Made by a program: the position numbers and the translations under genes. 64,000 bases of DNA from Ignavibacteriota bacterium (lineage in GTDB: Bacteria; Bacteroidota; Ignavibacteria; SZUA-365), in the NCBI GenBank assembly GCA_016218045.1, contig JACRFB010000010.1, positions 72,101 to 136,100 of the forward strand, written 5' to 3'. Positions 8,939-16,748 of this stretch are shown here, piece after piece. Below the pieces are notes generated by a model. It had not been told where the DNA came from. It ran no database searches and worked only from the letters and a program-made list of their open reading frames with translations. Positions within the stretch are counted from its first letter, which is position 1, and every line of letters starts with the position of its first letter.

Positions 8939-10183
8939 TCATTCCCCGTACATCGCGATGATTTCCTGCTTCGTCTTGTGCAGGATGCCGTACTTCTCGC
9001 CCACCTTCGTGAACGCGGCGAGCGCCTTCTCGAGGTGATGCTGCTCGTGCGCGGCCGAGAGCTGCGTGCGGATGCGCGCCTGGCCCTTGGGCACGACGGG
9101 GAAGAAGAAACCGACCGCGTAAATGCCCTCGTCGTAGAGGTCGCGCGCGAAGTCCTGCGAAAGCTTCGCGTTGAAGAGCATCACGGGTACGATCGGCGTC
9201 TCGCCCGCCTTGATGATGAGGCCGGCCTTTGTCAGACCCTCGCGCCACCATGCGGTGTTCGCCTCGAGCTTGTCGCGGCGCTCGGTGGTCTTCGAAATGA
9301 TGTCGAGCACGGCGTTGGCGCCGCTCACCACCACCGGAGCCACGGTGTTCGAAAACAGATAGGGACGCGCCTTCTGACGGCACATCTCCACGATCTCGCG
9401 ACGGCCGGATACGCAACCGCCGGAGGCGCCGCCGAGCGCCTTGCCCAGCGTTGTGGTGATGATGTCGATGCGTCCGAGCACGCCGCAATGTTCCTGCGTG
9501 CCGCGTCCGGTCTTGCCGATAAAGCCGGTGGCGTGTGAATCGTCGAGGAAGACCATCGCATTGTACTTCTCGGCCAGCTCCACGATTTTGTCGAGCTTCG
9601 CGAGATCACCGTCCATCGAGAACGATCCGTCGGTGATGATGAGGCGGATGCGCTTGTCCTGATGAAGCTGCAGTTTGGACTCGAGGTGGTCCATGTCGCT
9701 GTGTTTGTAGGTGTCCTGCTGCGCCTTGGCCAGCCGCATGCCGTCGACGATCGACGCGTGCACGAGGCGGTCGGCGATCATGACGTCCTGCTCGGTCAGT
9801 ACGGCCTCAAACACGCCCGCGTTGGCGTCCATACACGAGGGGAAAAGAATCGTGTCTTCCGTGCCGAGGAAGGTCGTGAGCTTGTCCTCGAGTTCCTTGT
9901 GAATGTCCTGCGTGCCGCAGATGAAACGGACCGACGACATGCCGTAGCCGCGCACGTCGAGGCCCTCGTGCGCCGCCTTCACCACGTCGGGATGTGACGA
10001 CAGCCCGAGGTAGTTGTTGGCGCACATGTTGATCACATGTTTGCGTTCGGCGCCGATCGGAAATTCGGCTTCGATGTCGGCATCCTGCGGGGCCGCGATG
10101 ACGCGTTCCTGCTTGAAGATGCCCTGTGCCTGCATGTCGGCAAGCTGTTTCTGGTAGGCCTCGCGAATATCGGAGCTAAACAT
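8939..10183 (-). CDS. kbl: Glycine C-acetyltransferase-like alpha-oxoamine synthase
   Basis: A 414-aa PLP enzyme of the alpha-oxoamine synthase family. Kbl hallmarks are present: CANNYLGL (54-61), SVRFICGTQD (84-93), DDSHATGF (214-221), the PLP lysine in TTTLGKALGG (Lys248) and the C-terminal FFFPVVPKGQARIRTQ. These match E. coli Kbl (glycine + acetyl-CoA to 2-amino-3-ketobutyrate) rather than serine palmitoyltransferase, which usually has RFLNGT at the same site. An acyl carrier protein gene ends only 10 bases upstream, which is odd for Kbl and leaves open use of an acyl-ACP donor. No threonine dehydrogenase gene is nearby. Confidence 0.85.
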   Translation of the reverse strand: MFSSDIREAYQKQLADMQAQGIFKQERVIAAPQDADIEAEFPIGAERKHVINMCANNYLGLSSHPDVVKAAHEGLDVRGYGMSSVRFICGTQDIHKELEDKLTTFLGTEDTILFPSCMDANAGVFEAVLTEQDVMIADRLVHASIVDGMRLAKAQQDTYKHSDMDHLESKLQLHQDKRIRLIITDGSFSMDGDLAKLDKIVELAEKYNAMVFLDDSHATGFIGKTGRGTQEHCGVLGRIDIITTTLGKALGGASGGCVSGRREIVEMCRQKARPYLFSNTVAPVVVSGANAVLDIISKTTERRDKLEANTAWWREGLTKAGLIIKAGETPIVPVMLFNAKLSQDFARDLYDEGIYAVGFFFPVVPKGQARIRTQLSAAHEQHHLEKALAAFTKVGEKYGILHKTKQEIIAMYGE

Positions 10184-10193
10184 GGCGCCTCCC

Positions 10194-10445
10194 TTACTCG
10201 ATGCCGAATTCTTTCAGCAGGGCGGCGATGTTATTGACGCTGTCGAAGGCCTCGGGCGACGCCTTGGCATCGGGAATCGAAATGCTGTACGTGGTCTCGA
10301 GAAACACTTTCAGGGATACCATCGAGAACGAGTCCACGATGCCACTGGAAATGAGCGGTGTGTCGAAGGTGATTTCGCGGTCGTCATCGGCCTCGAGGTA
10401 TTCGTTCTTGACGTAGGTGAGGACGACGTCCTTAATTTGCGACAT
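10194..10445 (-). CDS. Acyl carrier protein
   Basis: An 83-aa acidic helical protein of the phosphopantetheine-binding family. Ser39 in GIVDSFSMVSL is the expected attachment site for 4-prime-phosphopantetheine. The start at 10445 is set by AGGAG six bases upstream. It sits between the acetyl-CoA synthetase gene and the Kbl-like synthase gene with short gaps, so all three probably form one operon. It is a specialised carrier rather than the housekeeping AcpP, whose usual neighbours (fabD, fabG, fabF) are absent. Confidence 0.88.
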   Translation of the reverse strand: MSQIKDVVLTYVKNEYLEADDDREITFDTPLISSGIVDSFSMVSLKVFLETTYSISIPDAKASPEAFDSVNNIAALLKEFGIE

Positions 10446-10486
10446 GGAAACTCCTGGAATGAGGTGTATGGTGTCTGTGTGTGGAA

Positions 10487-12190
10487 TCAGTCGTTTTCGA
10501 GCGTCGAGATGTCGCCGATTTCCTCGCCCCACTCCTTCGCGCGGAGCACGCGGCGCATGATTTTACCGGAGCGCGTGCGCGGCAGTGTCGGCACGAATTC
10601 GATCTCCTGCGGCATCGCGAGCGGCGAGAGTTTCTTGCGGATGAAATTCATGATGTCGAGTTCGAGCAGCTTGCCCGGCTCGTGGCCCGGCTTCAGGGCG
10701 ATGAAGGCCTTCACGACTTCCATGTTCACGGGATCGGGCTTGCCGACCGCGGCGGATTCGGCCACGGCGGGATGCTCGAGCAGGGCCGATTCGATTTCGA
10801 AGGGTCCGACCAGATGTCCCGCGGTGTTGATCACGTCGTCGTCGCGGCCCACGAACCAGTAGTACCCCTCCTCGTCGATGCTGGCGCGGTCGCCGCAGAG
10901 GTACCAGCCGTTGCGGAACTTGCTCTTGTACGTCTCGACGTTGTTCCAGTACGTGCGGAACATCGACGGCCAGCCCGGTTTGATGGCGATGAGGCCCACG
11001 ATACCCGGATCGGCAATCGGCTCGAAGGTGGTGAGATCCACCACGCATGCCTCGATGCCCGGGAAGGGTTTGCCCATGGACCCCGGCTTGATCGGCATGC
11101 CGGGATAATTCGTGATCATCATGCTGCCTGTTTCGGTCTGCCAGAACGTGTCGTGGAACATCTTGCCGAAGGCCTCCTGCGACCACAACACGGCCTCGGC
11201 GTTGAGCGGCTCGCCGACGCTGCAGAGATGGCGCAGCGACGAGAGGTCGAACTTCTTCACGACATCGATGCCTTCCTTCATCAGACTGCGGATCGCCGTC
11301 GGCGCGGAGTACCATACGGTGATCTTCATCTTCTCGATGAACGAATACCAGTTCTCGGCCTTGAAACCCGTGTCGGTGACACACTGCGTCACGCCGTTTG
11401 CCCAGGGACCGATGATGCCGTACGAGGTGCCGGTCACCCAACCCGGATCGGCGGTGCACCAGTAAATGTCGTCCTCATGAAGATCGAGCACGTACTTGGC
11501 GGTGATGTATTGCGACACGAGAGAGTAGTGCACATGCTGGGCGCCCTTGGGTTTGCCCGTGGTGCCCGACGTGTAGTGCAGCACCGACGGCGTCTCGGCC
11601 GTGCTCGGGAAAATGTCGAAGCTGTCCACCCGCGGAGCGTTGTCCATGTCGAACGCCACTTCGCGCTCGCGCAGCGGCTTCACACCGTCGTCGTCGACCA
11701 CGATGATGTGGCGCAGCGACGGAAGCTGCGCGACGAGATTACGCACCTTCGCGACGTGTTTCTTCTGCGTGAAAATCGCGGAGGTCTGCGCGTCCTCGAG
11801 ACGCGTGAGCAGCGACTCGCTGCCGAACGCCGAGAACAGGGGCTGCGCGATGGCGCCCAGTTTCAGAATGCCCAGGAAACCGAAATACAGCTCGGGCACC
11901 TTGTCCATGAACAGACACACGCGCTCGCCCGGCTCGATGCCCTTCTCCTTGAGGAATGCGGCGATCGTGTTCGTGAGCTGTCGCAAGTCGTTGTACGTGT
12001 AGCGCTTCTGGTGCCCGTCATGACCCTCCCACACGAGGGCGAGCTTCTCGCCCTTGCCCATGCGGCAGATCCGGTCGGTGCAGTATTCGCCGATATTGAT
12101 GACGGCGCCCGGTGTATAACCGAGTTCTTTCTCCGAAATTTCCCATGAGAAATTCTTGCGGGCTTCTTCGTAGTTGCCGATGTGACTCAT
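10487..12190 (-). CDS. acsA: Acetyl-CoA synthetase, AcsA type
   Basis: A 567-aa adenylate-forming enzyme. The P-loop-like motif reads TSGTTGKPKG and the region YWCTADPGWVTGTSYG is typical of acetyl-CoA synthetase (Bacillus AcsA type). FWQTETG, GWYLCGDRA and a C-terminal RTRSGKIMRR with the catalytic Lys (the usual acetylation site) are all present. It converts acetate + ATP + CoA to acetyl-CoA with release of PPi, which the nearby H+-pyrophosphatase could use. Start at 12190 (MSHIGNYEEA) with AGGAGG about 10 bases upstream. First gene of the group with acp, kbl and satP. Confidence 0.93.
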   Translation of the reverse strand: MSHIGNYEEARKNFSWEISEKELGYTPGAVINIGEYCTDRICRMGKGEKLALVWEGHDGHQKRYTYNDLRQLTNTIAAFLKEKGIEPGERVCLFMDKVPELYFGFLGILKLGAIAQPLFSAFGSESLLTRLEDAQTSAIFTQKKHVAKVRNLVAQLPSLRHIIVVDDDGVKPLREREVAFDMDNAPRVDSFDIFPSTAETPSVLHYTSGTTGKPKGAQHVHYSLVSQYITAKYVLDLHEDDIYWCTADPGWVTGTSYGIIGPWANGVTQCVTDTGFKAENWYSFIEKMKITVWYSAPTAIRSLMKEGIDVVKKFDLSSLRHLCSVGEPLNAEAVLWSQEAFGKMFHDTFWQTETGSMMITNYPGMPIKPGSMGKPFPGIEACVVDLTTFEPIADPGIVGLIAIKPGWPSMFRTYWNNVETYKSKFRNGWYLCGDRASIDEEGYYWFVGRDDDVINTAGHLVGPFEIESALLEHPAVAESAAVGKPDPVNMEVVKAFIALKPGHEPGKLLELDIMNFIRKKLSPLAMPQEIEFVPTLPRTRSGKIMRRVLRAKEWGEEIGDISTLEND

Positions 12191-12440
12191 CGAAATGTGT
12201 CCTCCTGGTCGAATGCGAGGGGTGTCTGAGAGGCGTGGATTTGTCGGAAGGAAAATCGAGGGGATATCGGCACTGTCGAGACTCGGCCAATATTTCACAA
12301 ATGTAACATCGCGGAGCCAACGAAGCTACTGTCACTTTTTCCTCCCCCGCCACATCCACAAAAACACCGGCCCGCCGCGCTAGTAACCGGCCAAATCTTA
12401 CCTCCTATCTCCCAGATCCTACATCCTCGCTCCTAGCTCC
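12191..12440. other. Leader of acsA; no gene seen
   Basis: About 250 bases between the acsA start and the terminator of the neighbouring barrel gene. It holds the presumed acsA promoter and ribosome site, plus the heptad array at 12399-12440. No open frame with coding character on either strand. Confidence 0.6.
12399..12440. repeat. Six perfect-period heptads ending in TCC
   Basis: Units TACCTCC, TATCTCC, CAGATCC, TACATCC, TCGCTCC and TAGCTCC follow one another without a slip. On the minus strand they read GGAGCTA, GGAGCGA and so on, just downstream of the terminator at 12441-12472. The same composite (terminator plus GGA heptads) occurs at 30999-31084. Confidence 0.85.
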
Positions 12441-12472
12441 AAAAAAAAAGGCCCCGCTTCCGCAGGGCCTTC
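12441..12472 (-). terminator. Rho-independent terminator
   Basis: Hairpin with arms AAGGCCCnGC around a 4-base loop, followed on the minus strand by nine T residues, 24 bases after the stop of the barrel gene at 12496. The stem is the same as that of the groEL terminator at 31051-31084. Confidence 0.92.
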
Positions 12473-12495
12473 GAAACATTATTGGAGCAACCGGT

Positions 12496-13077
12496 TCAGA
12501 GCGTAATCGGGTAAATGATGCCGATCATCAGCGTTAAGAAGCCCGGGTTGTCTTCGAGTTCTTCGGTCAGAAGAGTGTTGTACGACAAGGTCGCGTCGAG
12601 TGTCAGCGACTTCGAAATCGGGTAGAAAAATCCGCCGAGTAAACCCGCGCCAAAGGCGGTCTCGGTGCCGGACTGGGTAGTGATATCAACTTCATTTTTC
12701 TTGGTTTCAATTGTGCGTGAAACGAAATGCAGGCCGGCCTGTGCGCCGATGTAGAATCGGAAATTTCCCTTCGAAAGTTGATAACGAAGGCTGCCGAGCA
12801 ACGGCACCGTTGACCAGGAGCCAGTCCTGTCTGTTCGGGAATCGGAGCTATAGCCGAACCGTGTGTATCCGATATGCCCGTTGACCCAGATGTTCTCTTC
12901 AACCAGGTTGTACAGAAACTGTGCCGATCCCCCGTATCCCAATCCGTATGACTTGCCGAACTCGCCGCCGGGAATACCGATCCCGACTTGTCCGCCAACA
13001 TAGGTCTGCTGGGCGTGCATCGCGGGCAGGAACAGGACGAGTCCCGCAAAGAGGAAAATGGCCGTCAGTTTTTTCAT
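12496..13077 (-). CDS. Outer-membrane beta-barrel protein
   Basis: A 193-aa protein with a signal peptide (MKKLTAIFLFAGLVLFLPAMHAQ) and about eight amphipathic strands rich in Gly, Tyr and Phe, as in small OmpA/OmpX-type barrels (porin-family OMP_b-brl). The C-terminus FLTLMIGIIYPITL fits a last strand. The start has GGAGGC upstream. It has its own terminator. Role unknown; such proteins are abundant in FCB-group outer membranes. Confidence 0.75.
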   Translation of the reverse strand: MKKLTAIFLFAGLVLFLPAMHAQQTYVGGQVGIGIPGGEFGKSYGLGYGGSAQFLYNLVEENIWVNGHIGYTRFGYSSDSRTDRTGSWSTVPLLGSLRYQLSKGNFRFYIGAQAGLHFVSRTIETKKNEVDITTQSGTETAFGAGLLGGFFYPISKSLTLDATLSYNTLLTEELEDNPGFLTLMIGIIYPITL

Positions 13078-13214
13078 GCGTGCCTCCGGGATTGGGATGA
13101 AATCGGATGTGCGATTGAGGGGGATGGGGGCCGGGCGCCGGAACGGTGCCGCGGCAGTCCTGCAAAAGTAATGATCGCGAGGCGTAGTGTCAAACGCGAG
13201 AGTGAGGATAGCAC

Positions 13215-13320
13215 TGGCATCGTGCCCACCCGTGCCTCCTGTATCCTGTATCCTTACTCCTCACACGAGCGTGAGGATACAGGAGACCGGAGTCAGGAGA
13301 CGGGCACCGTGCCGATGCCA
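13215..13320. repeat. Inverted pair of heptad arrays, 106-bp imperfect hairpin
   Basis: Left arm heptads TGCCTCC, TGTATCC, TGTATCC, TTACTCC (13233-13260) face right arm heptads GGATACA, GGAGACC, GGAGTCA, GGAGACG (13275-13302). The outer ends TGGCATCG (13215-13222) and CGATGCCA (13313-13320) pair exactly, as do TGCCC/GGGCA and TCCTCAC/GTGAGGA. The element begins 3 bases past the stop of the gene at 13323. Confidence 0.8.
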
Positions 13321-13322
13321 TT

Positions 13323-13847
13323 TCAATCCCACGCGAATCCGACATGGATGCCGAAGACGGGCTCGAGCACCGTCCGCCCTTTGGGACTGTCGGCTGCGGT
13401 GAGAGGATAGAATTCGAGCGAGATGGAGGGTTCAAAAAAGAAATTCTCCCAGACCCATTTGTACGACGCATCGGCCCCTACAAGCAGGGCGAGTCGGCGT
13501 ATGTCGTACTCGCGGTCTTCGTCGTACAGCCAATATACAAAGTACGCGTGTGGTCCGATCGCAAAACCCGACAGTGCGCGAGCGCCGTCGTCGGGATACA
13601 GGTACCAGCGAAGGCCGCCGCCAAGGCCTGGCGCTGTCCAGTTTTTATTGAGCGCGTAATAGCGGAGTCCCGCGTGTGCGCTTGTACCGGGTCCGGTGCG
13701 CGACTCGTAGCGCAGCTCTATCGTGCCCGCCACGATACCGTAGGGATTGAGACTGACGCCCTTCCCGCGGGCATTCTCCTGCGCCCGGGCACTGAGACAT
13801 AACAGCGGTATCACGGCAAACAGACAGAGGGCGCGGTGCATCGACAT
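13323..13847 (-). CDS. Secreted or outer-membrane protein, unknown
   Basis: A 174-aa protein with a signal peptide (to SARAQ) and alternating strands rich in Tyr and Trp, ending GIHVGFAWD. The pattern fits an eight-strand outer-membrane barrel; the sequence FFEPSISLEFYP recalls DUF3575-like proteins. The ATG at 13847 or 13841 could serve; neither has a strong ribosome site. Neighbours are other small barrels on the same strand, each with its own spacing and terminator, so not clearly an operon. Confidence 0.62.
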   Translation of the reverse strand: MSMHRALCLFAVIPLLCLSARAQENARGKGVSLNPYGIVAGTIELRYESRTGPGTSAHAGLRYYALNKNWTAPGLGGGLRWYLYPDDGARALSGFAIGPHAYFVYWLYDEDREYDIRRLALLVGADASYKWVWENFFFEPSISLEFYPLTAADSPKGRTVLEPVFGIHVGFAWD

Positions 13848-13930
13848 AACTTTCGGGGAGAGGAAAGGCGCTGGTTGTCGTGGAAGCTAGGGAGCGGTGT
13901 GTTCATGTGCAAAGGCGTGGAGGCGCAGCC

Positions 13931-13959
13931 AAAAAAAAACGTCCCGCGAACGGGACGTT
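13931..13959 (-). terminator. Rho-independent terminator
   Basis: Stem ACGTCCCG/CGGGACGT with a CGAA loop, followed by nine T on the minus strand, about 20 bases past the stop of the barrel gene ending at 13981. Confidence 0.92.
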
Positions 13960-13980
13960 GAAATGCATGAGACGTGGTGT

Positions 13981-14514
13981 TCAAAGAGTGAAATCGAGAC
14001 CCACGAGAAAACCGAGATCGTTCACGTACTCCTCGCCCGCAATACGGAATTCGAGGCTGCCGTTCACCGCGATGGAGCGATTGAAGAAGTACCGCACACC
14101 GCCGGCTGCGTTGAGAAATATACCGCTTTTCCCAGAGAGGGAATACGTGTACCCGGGGATGTTGGAATCAAACGACGAATTGTAGATGCCGTATCCGAGC
14201 CGTGCGCCGGCGTATGGATCGAGCTGGTTGCCCGGCATGAAGTGATAATAGCCGACCACCTGCGGAATGATCACAGACCAGGACGATTCGCCGCCTGGGA
14301 CGGTCTCTGACTTCCCCCAGTAGCGGATAAGTCCGCCGATGCCGATGTTCGGACTGACACCAACTTCGAATTCCGCGCCGAAGCCGATCGGTGTGTTCAG
14401 ATCGAGCACGGGTCCGAGGAACATCTTGCCCTGATTGTACTGTGCCTGGGAAGTTTGCGGGGCGAACAGCGCCACGGCCAGAAAAAGAGCACTGATTCCG
14501 ATAAAGAATTTCAT
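13981..14514 (-). CDS. Outer-membrane beta-barrel protein
   Basis: A 177-aa protein with a signal peptide (MKFFIGISALFLAVALF to TSQAQ) and regular amphipathic strands; the C-terminus FLVGLDFTL ends in the aromatic-x-hydrophobic pattern of barrels. The start at 14514 is set by AGGAGG six bases upstream and by the signal peptide; the longer frame to 14556 is not supported. Ends in a clear terminator. Function unknown. Confidence 0.75.
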   Translation of the reverse strand: MKFFIGISALFLAVALFAPQTSQAQYNQGKMFLGPVLDLNTPIGFGAEFEVGVSPNIGIGGLIRYWGKSETVPGGESSWSVIIPQVVGYYHFMPGNQLDPYAGARLGYGIYNSSFDSNIPGYTYSLSGKSGIFLNAAGGVRYFFNRSIAVNGSLEFRIAGEEYVNDLGFLVGLDFTL

Positions 14515-14653
14515 CGATTCCTCCTGGGAAATGTTGTGTGGTAGACTCCCGCACAATGTAAATCACACGACCCTGTGACGCAAGATGTCGGCAATAAAAA
14601 GACTCGGGAGTCCGATATGTCCCCGCGCCTCATCGGGTGCGCCATACAGCACG

Positions 14654-14685
14654 ACGCCGTCCGGATCCAGAGACCCGGACGGCGT
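14654..14685. other. Inverted repeat downstream of acyl-CoA dehydrogenase gene
   Basis: An 11-bp arm ACGCCGTCCGG pairs with CCGGACGGCGT around a 10-base loop, 22 bases past the stop at 14708. It lacks a T tract, so it may be a Rho-assisted 3-prime end or an mRNA stabiliser. Confidence 0.5.
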
Positions 14686-14707
14686 GTGATCCCTGTTCAT
14701 GGGACTG

Positions 14708-15850
14708 TCAGTCTTTCAACAGCTCGCGCGCAATCACGATGTGCTGCACTTCGGATGTGCCTTCGTAAATCTCGGTGATCTTCGCGTCGCGCAGATAGCG
14801 CTCCACGAGATATTCGCGCACATAGCCGTAGCCGCCGTGTATCTGTATCGCCTCGAGTGCGTTTTCGACCGCCACCTTTGATGCGTACAGCTTCGCCATG
14901 GCGGCTTCCTTCACGTACTTCTGTCCTGCATCCTTCAGCGCGGCTGCGCGGTAGGTGAGAAGCCGTGCGCCCTCGAGCTTCATCGCCATGTCGGCGAGCT
15001 TGAACTGTATGGCCTGGAAGTCGCTGATCGGATGGCCGAAGGCCTTCCGCTGCTTGCTGTACGCGATCGACGCGTCAAGACTCGCGGCCGCGATGCCGAG
15101 CGCCTGCGCGGCAATGCCGATGCGTCCGCCGTTCAGCGTGTCCATCGCGAAGTTGAATCCCTTCCCCACCTCCCACACGATGTTCTCGGCGGCGACGGGT
15201 GTCTTCTCGAAATGCAGGCTCGCTGTGTCGGAACTGCGTATGCCCAGCTTGTCTTCCTTCACGCCGTGTGTGAAACCGGGCGCACCCTTCTCGACGAGAA
15301 AGGTCGTGATGCCGCGGTAGCCCTTCTCACGGTCGGTCTGCGCGACGACGAGGTAGTAGTCGGCATGGATGCCGTTGGTGATCCAGTTCTTGGTGCCCGT
15401 CAATTCCCAGTGCTCCCCGGCAAGCACGCCTTCCGTGCGCTGCGAGGTGGCGTCGGAACCGGCCTCGGGTTCACTGAGGCAGAACGCGCCGAGTTTCTCG
15501 CCGGTCGCGAGAGGCACGAGGTACTTCTGCTTGAGTTCCTCGGATGCGTACTTCTGTATGCCGTACGTGACGAGGGAGTTGTTGACCGACATGATGACGC
15601 CCACGGAGGCGTCGACCTTGGATATCTCCTCCATGGCGAGCACGTAGCTGAGCGTGTCGAGTCCGGCGCCGCCGTACTCGGGCTTTACCATCATGCCGAG
15701 GAAACCGAGTTCCCCGAGCTTCTTGACGATGTCGGTCGGGAACACGCCGTCCTTGTCTCGCTGCACCGCGCTCGGCGCGATTTCCTCCCGCGCGAACTCG
15801 CGCGCGGTCTGCTGAATCATTTTCTGGTCTTCGGTGAAATCAAAGTGCAT
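14708..15850 (-). CDS. Short-chain acyl-CoA dehydrogenase
   Basis: A 380-aa FAD enzyme that makes the 2,3-double bond in acyl-CoA (or, as butyryl-CoA dehydrogenase, the reverse reaction). Signatures: GAFCLSEPEAGSD, WITNG, and the catalytic Glu363 in KITEIYEGTSEVQ. Length and motifs match the SCAD/Bcd group. It is the third gene of a thiolase, hydroxybutyryl-CoA dehydrogenase, acyl-CoA dehydrogenase series. No etfAB is nearby, so the electron partner lies elsewhere. Confidence 0.93.
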   Translation of the reverse strand: MHFDFTEDQKMIQQTAREFAREEIAPSAVQRDKDGVFPTDIVKKLGELGFLGMMVKPEYGGAGLDTLSYVLAMEEISKVDASVGVIMSVNNSLVTYGIQKYASEELKQKYLVPLATGEKLGAFCLSEPEAGSDATSQRTEGVLAGEHWELTGTKNWITNGIHADYYLVVAQTDREKGYRGITTFLVEKGAPGFTHGVKEDKLGIRSSDTASLHFEKTPVAAENIVWEVGKGFNFAMDTLNGGRIGIAAQALGIAAASLDASIAYSKQRKAFGHPISDFQAIQFKLADMAMKLEGARLLTYRAAALKDAGQKYVKEAAMAKLYASKVAVENALEAIQIHGGYGYVREYLVERYLRDAKITEIYEGTSEVQHIVIARELLKD

Positions 15851-15867
15851 TGTCGTGTGCTCCGTGC

Positions 15868-16719
15868 TTATGTCGCGTACGAGTAAAAGCCCTTTCCGGA
15901 CTTGCGGCCGAGATGCCCGGCGGCCACCATTTTCTTAAGGAGCGGGCAGGGTCGGTATTTCGGATCTCCCAGTCCTTTGTACAGGACGTTCATGATGTCG
16001 AGGCACACGTCGAGGCCGATAAAATCCGCCAGCGTGAGCGGACCCATGGGGTGCGCCATGCCCAGCTTCATCACGGTGTCGATCGATTCTGCCGTGGCCA
16101 CGCCTTCCATGAGGCAGTACACAGCCTCGTTGATCATCGGCATGAGCACACGGTTCGACACGAAGCCGGGGTAGTCGTTCACTTCCACGGGGGTCTTCGA
16201 CAGTTTCTCCGACAGGTCGCGTATCGCGGCGTAGGTCTCGTCGGACGTGGAGATGCCGCGTATGATCTCGACGAGTTTCATCACGGGCACGGGATTAAAG
16301 AAGTGCATGCCGATCACCTTGTCGGGACGGCCGGTGACGGCCGCGATTTCGGTGAGGGAGATCGACGACGTGTTGGAGGCGAGGATGCACTCGGGACGCG
16401 TGTGTGCGTCGAAGGTGCGGAAAAGCTGCTTCTTGATCTCGGAATTTTCCGACGCCGCCTCGATCACGAGATCGACGTCGGCGATGTATTCCTCGAGATC
16501 CACCGTCGGCAGAATGCGTCCGAGTATCTCGGCCTTCTGCATTTCGGTGATGGCTTCCTTTTTGACCTGGCGGTCGAGGTTCGCGTTGATGGTGATGAGG
16601 GCGCGATCGAGGAATTCGGTCTTTGTGTCGATCAGCACAACCTTGTAGCCGTGCTGCGCGCACACGTGCGCGATGCCGTTGCCCATCGTTCCCGCGCCGA
16701 TGACTGCGATTTTCTGCAT
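15868..16719 (-). CDS. 3-hydroxybutyryl-CoA dehydrogenase
   Basis: A 283-aa NAD(P)-dependent enzyme that interconverts acetoacetyl-CoA and 3-hydroxybutyryl-CoA. The Rossmann motif GAGTMGNG is at residues 8-15, the catalytic His in [15 protein letters not shown] at 139, and the C-terminal domain holds GFVSNR and [15 protein letters not shown]. The start at 16719 has GGAG seven bases upstream; the longer open frame to 17070 is only the antisense-like shadow of the thiolase gene. Spacings of 17 and 29 bases tie it to both neighbours. PaaH/Hbd family. Confidence 0.94.
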   Translation of the reverse strand: MQKIAVIGAGTMGNGIAHVCAQHGYKVVLIDTKTEFLDRALITINANLDRQVKKEAITEMQKAEILGRILPTVDLEEYIADVDLVIEAASENSEIKKQLFRTFDAHTRPECILASNTSSISLTEIAAVTGRPDKVIGMHFFNPVPVMKLVEIIRGISTSDETYAAIRDLSEKLSKTPVEVNDYPGFVSNRVLMPMINEAVYCLMEGVATAESIDTVMKLGMAHPMGPLTLADFIGLDVCLDIMNVLYKGLGDPKYRPCPLLKKMVAAGHLGRKSGKGFYSYAT

Positions 16720-16748
16720 GGAGTGCTCCGCGGTATATGTTGGATATG

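Noticed and set aside
10183-10194. Serine palmitoyltransferase instead of Kbl for the enzyme at 8939-10183
   Set aside because: The SVRFICGTQD and FPVVPKGQARIRTQ blocks are Kbl-type; serine palmitoyltransferases show RFLNGT at the same place. The idea is kept only as a finding because of the ACP gene.
10481-12148. 555-codon plus-strand frame
   Set aside because: Antisense shadow of acsA; low-complexity charged translation.
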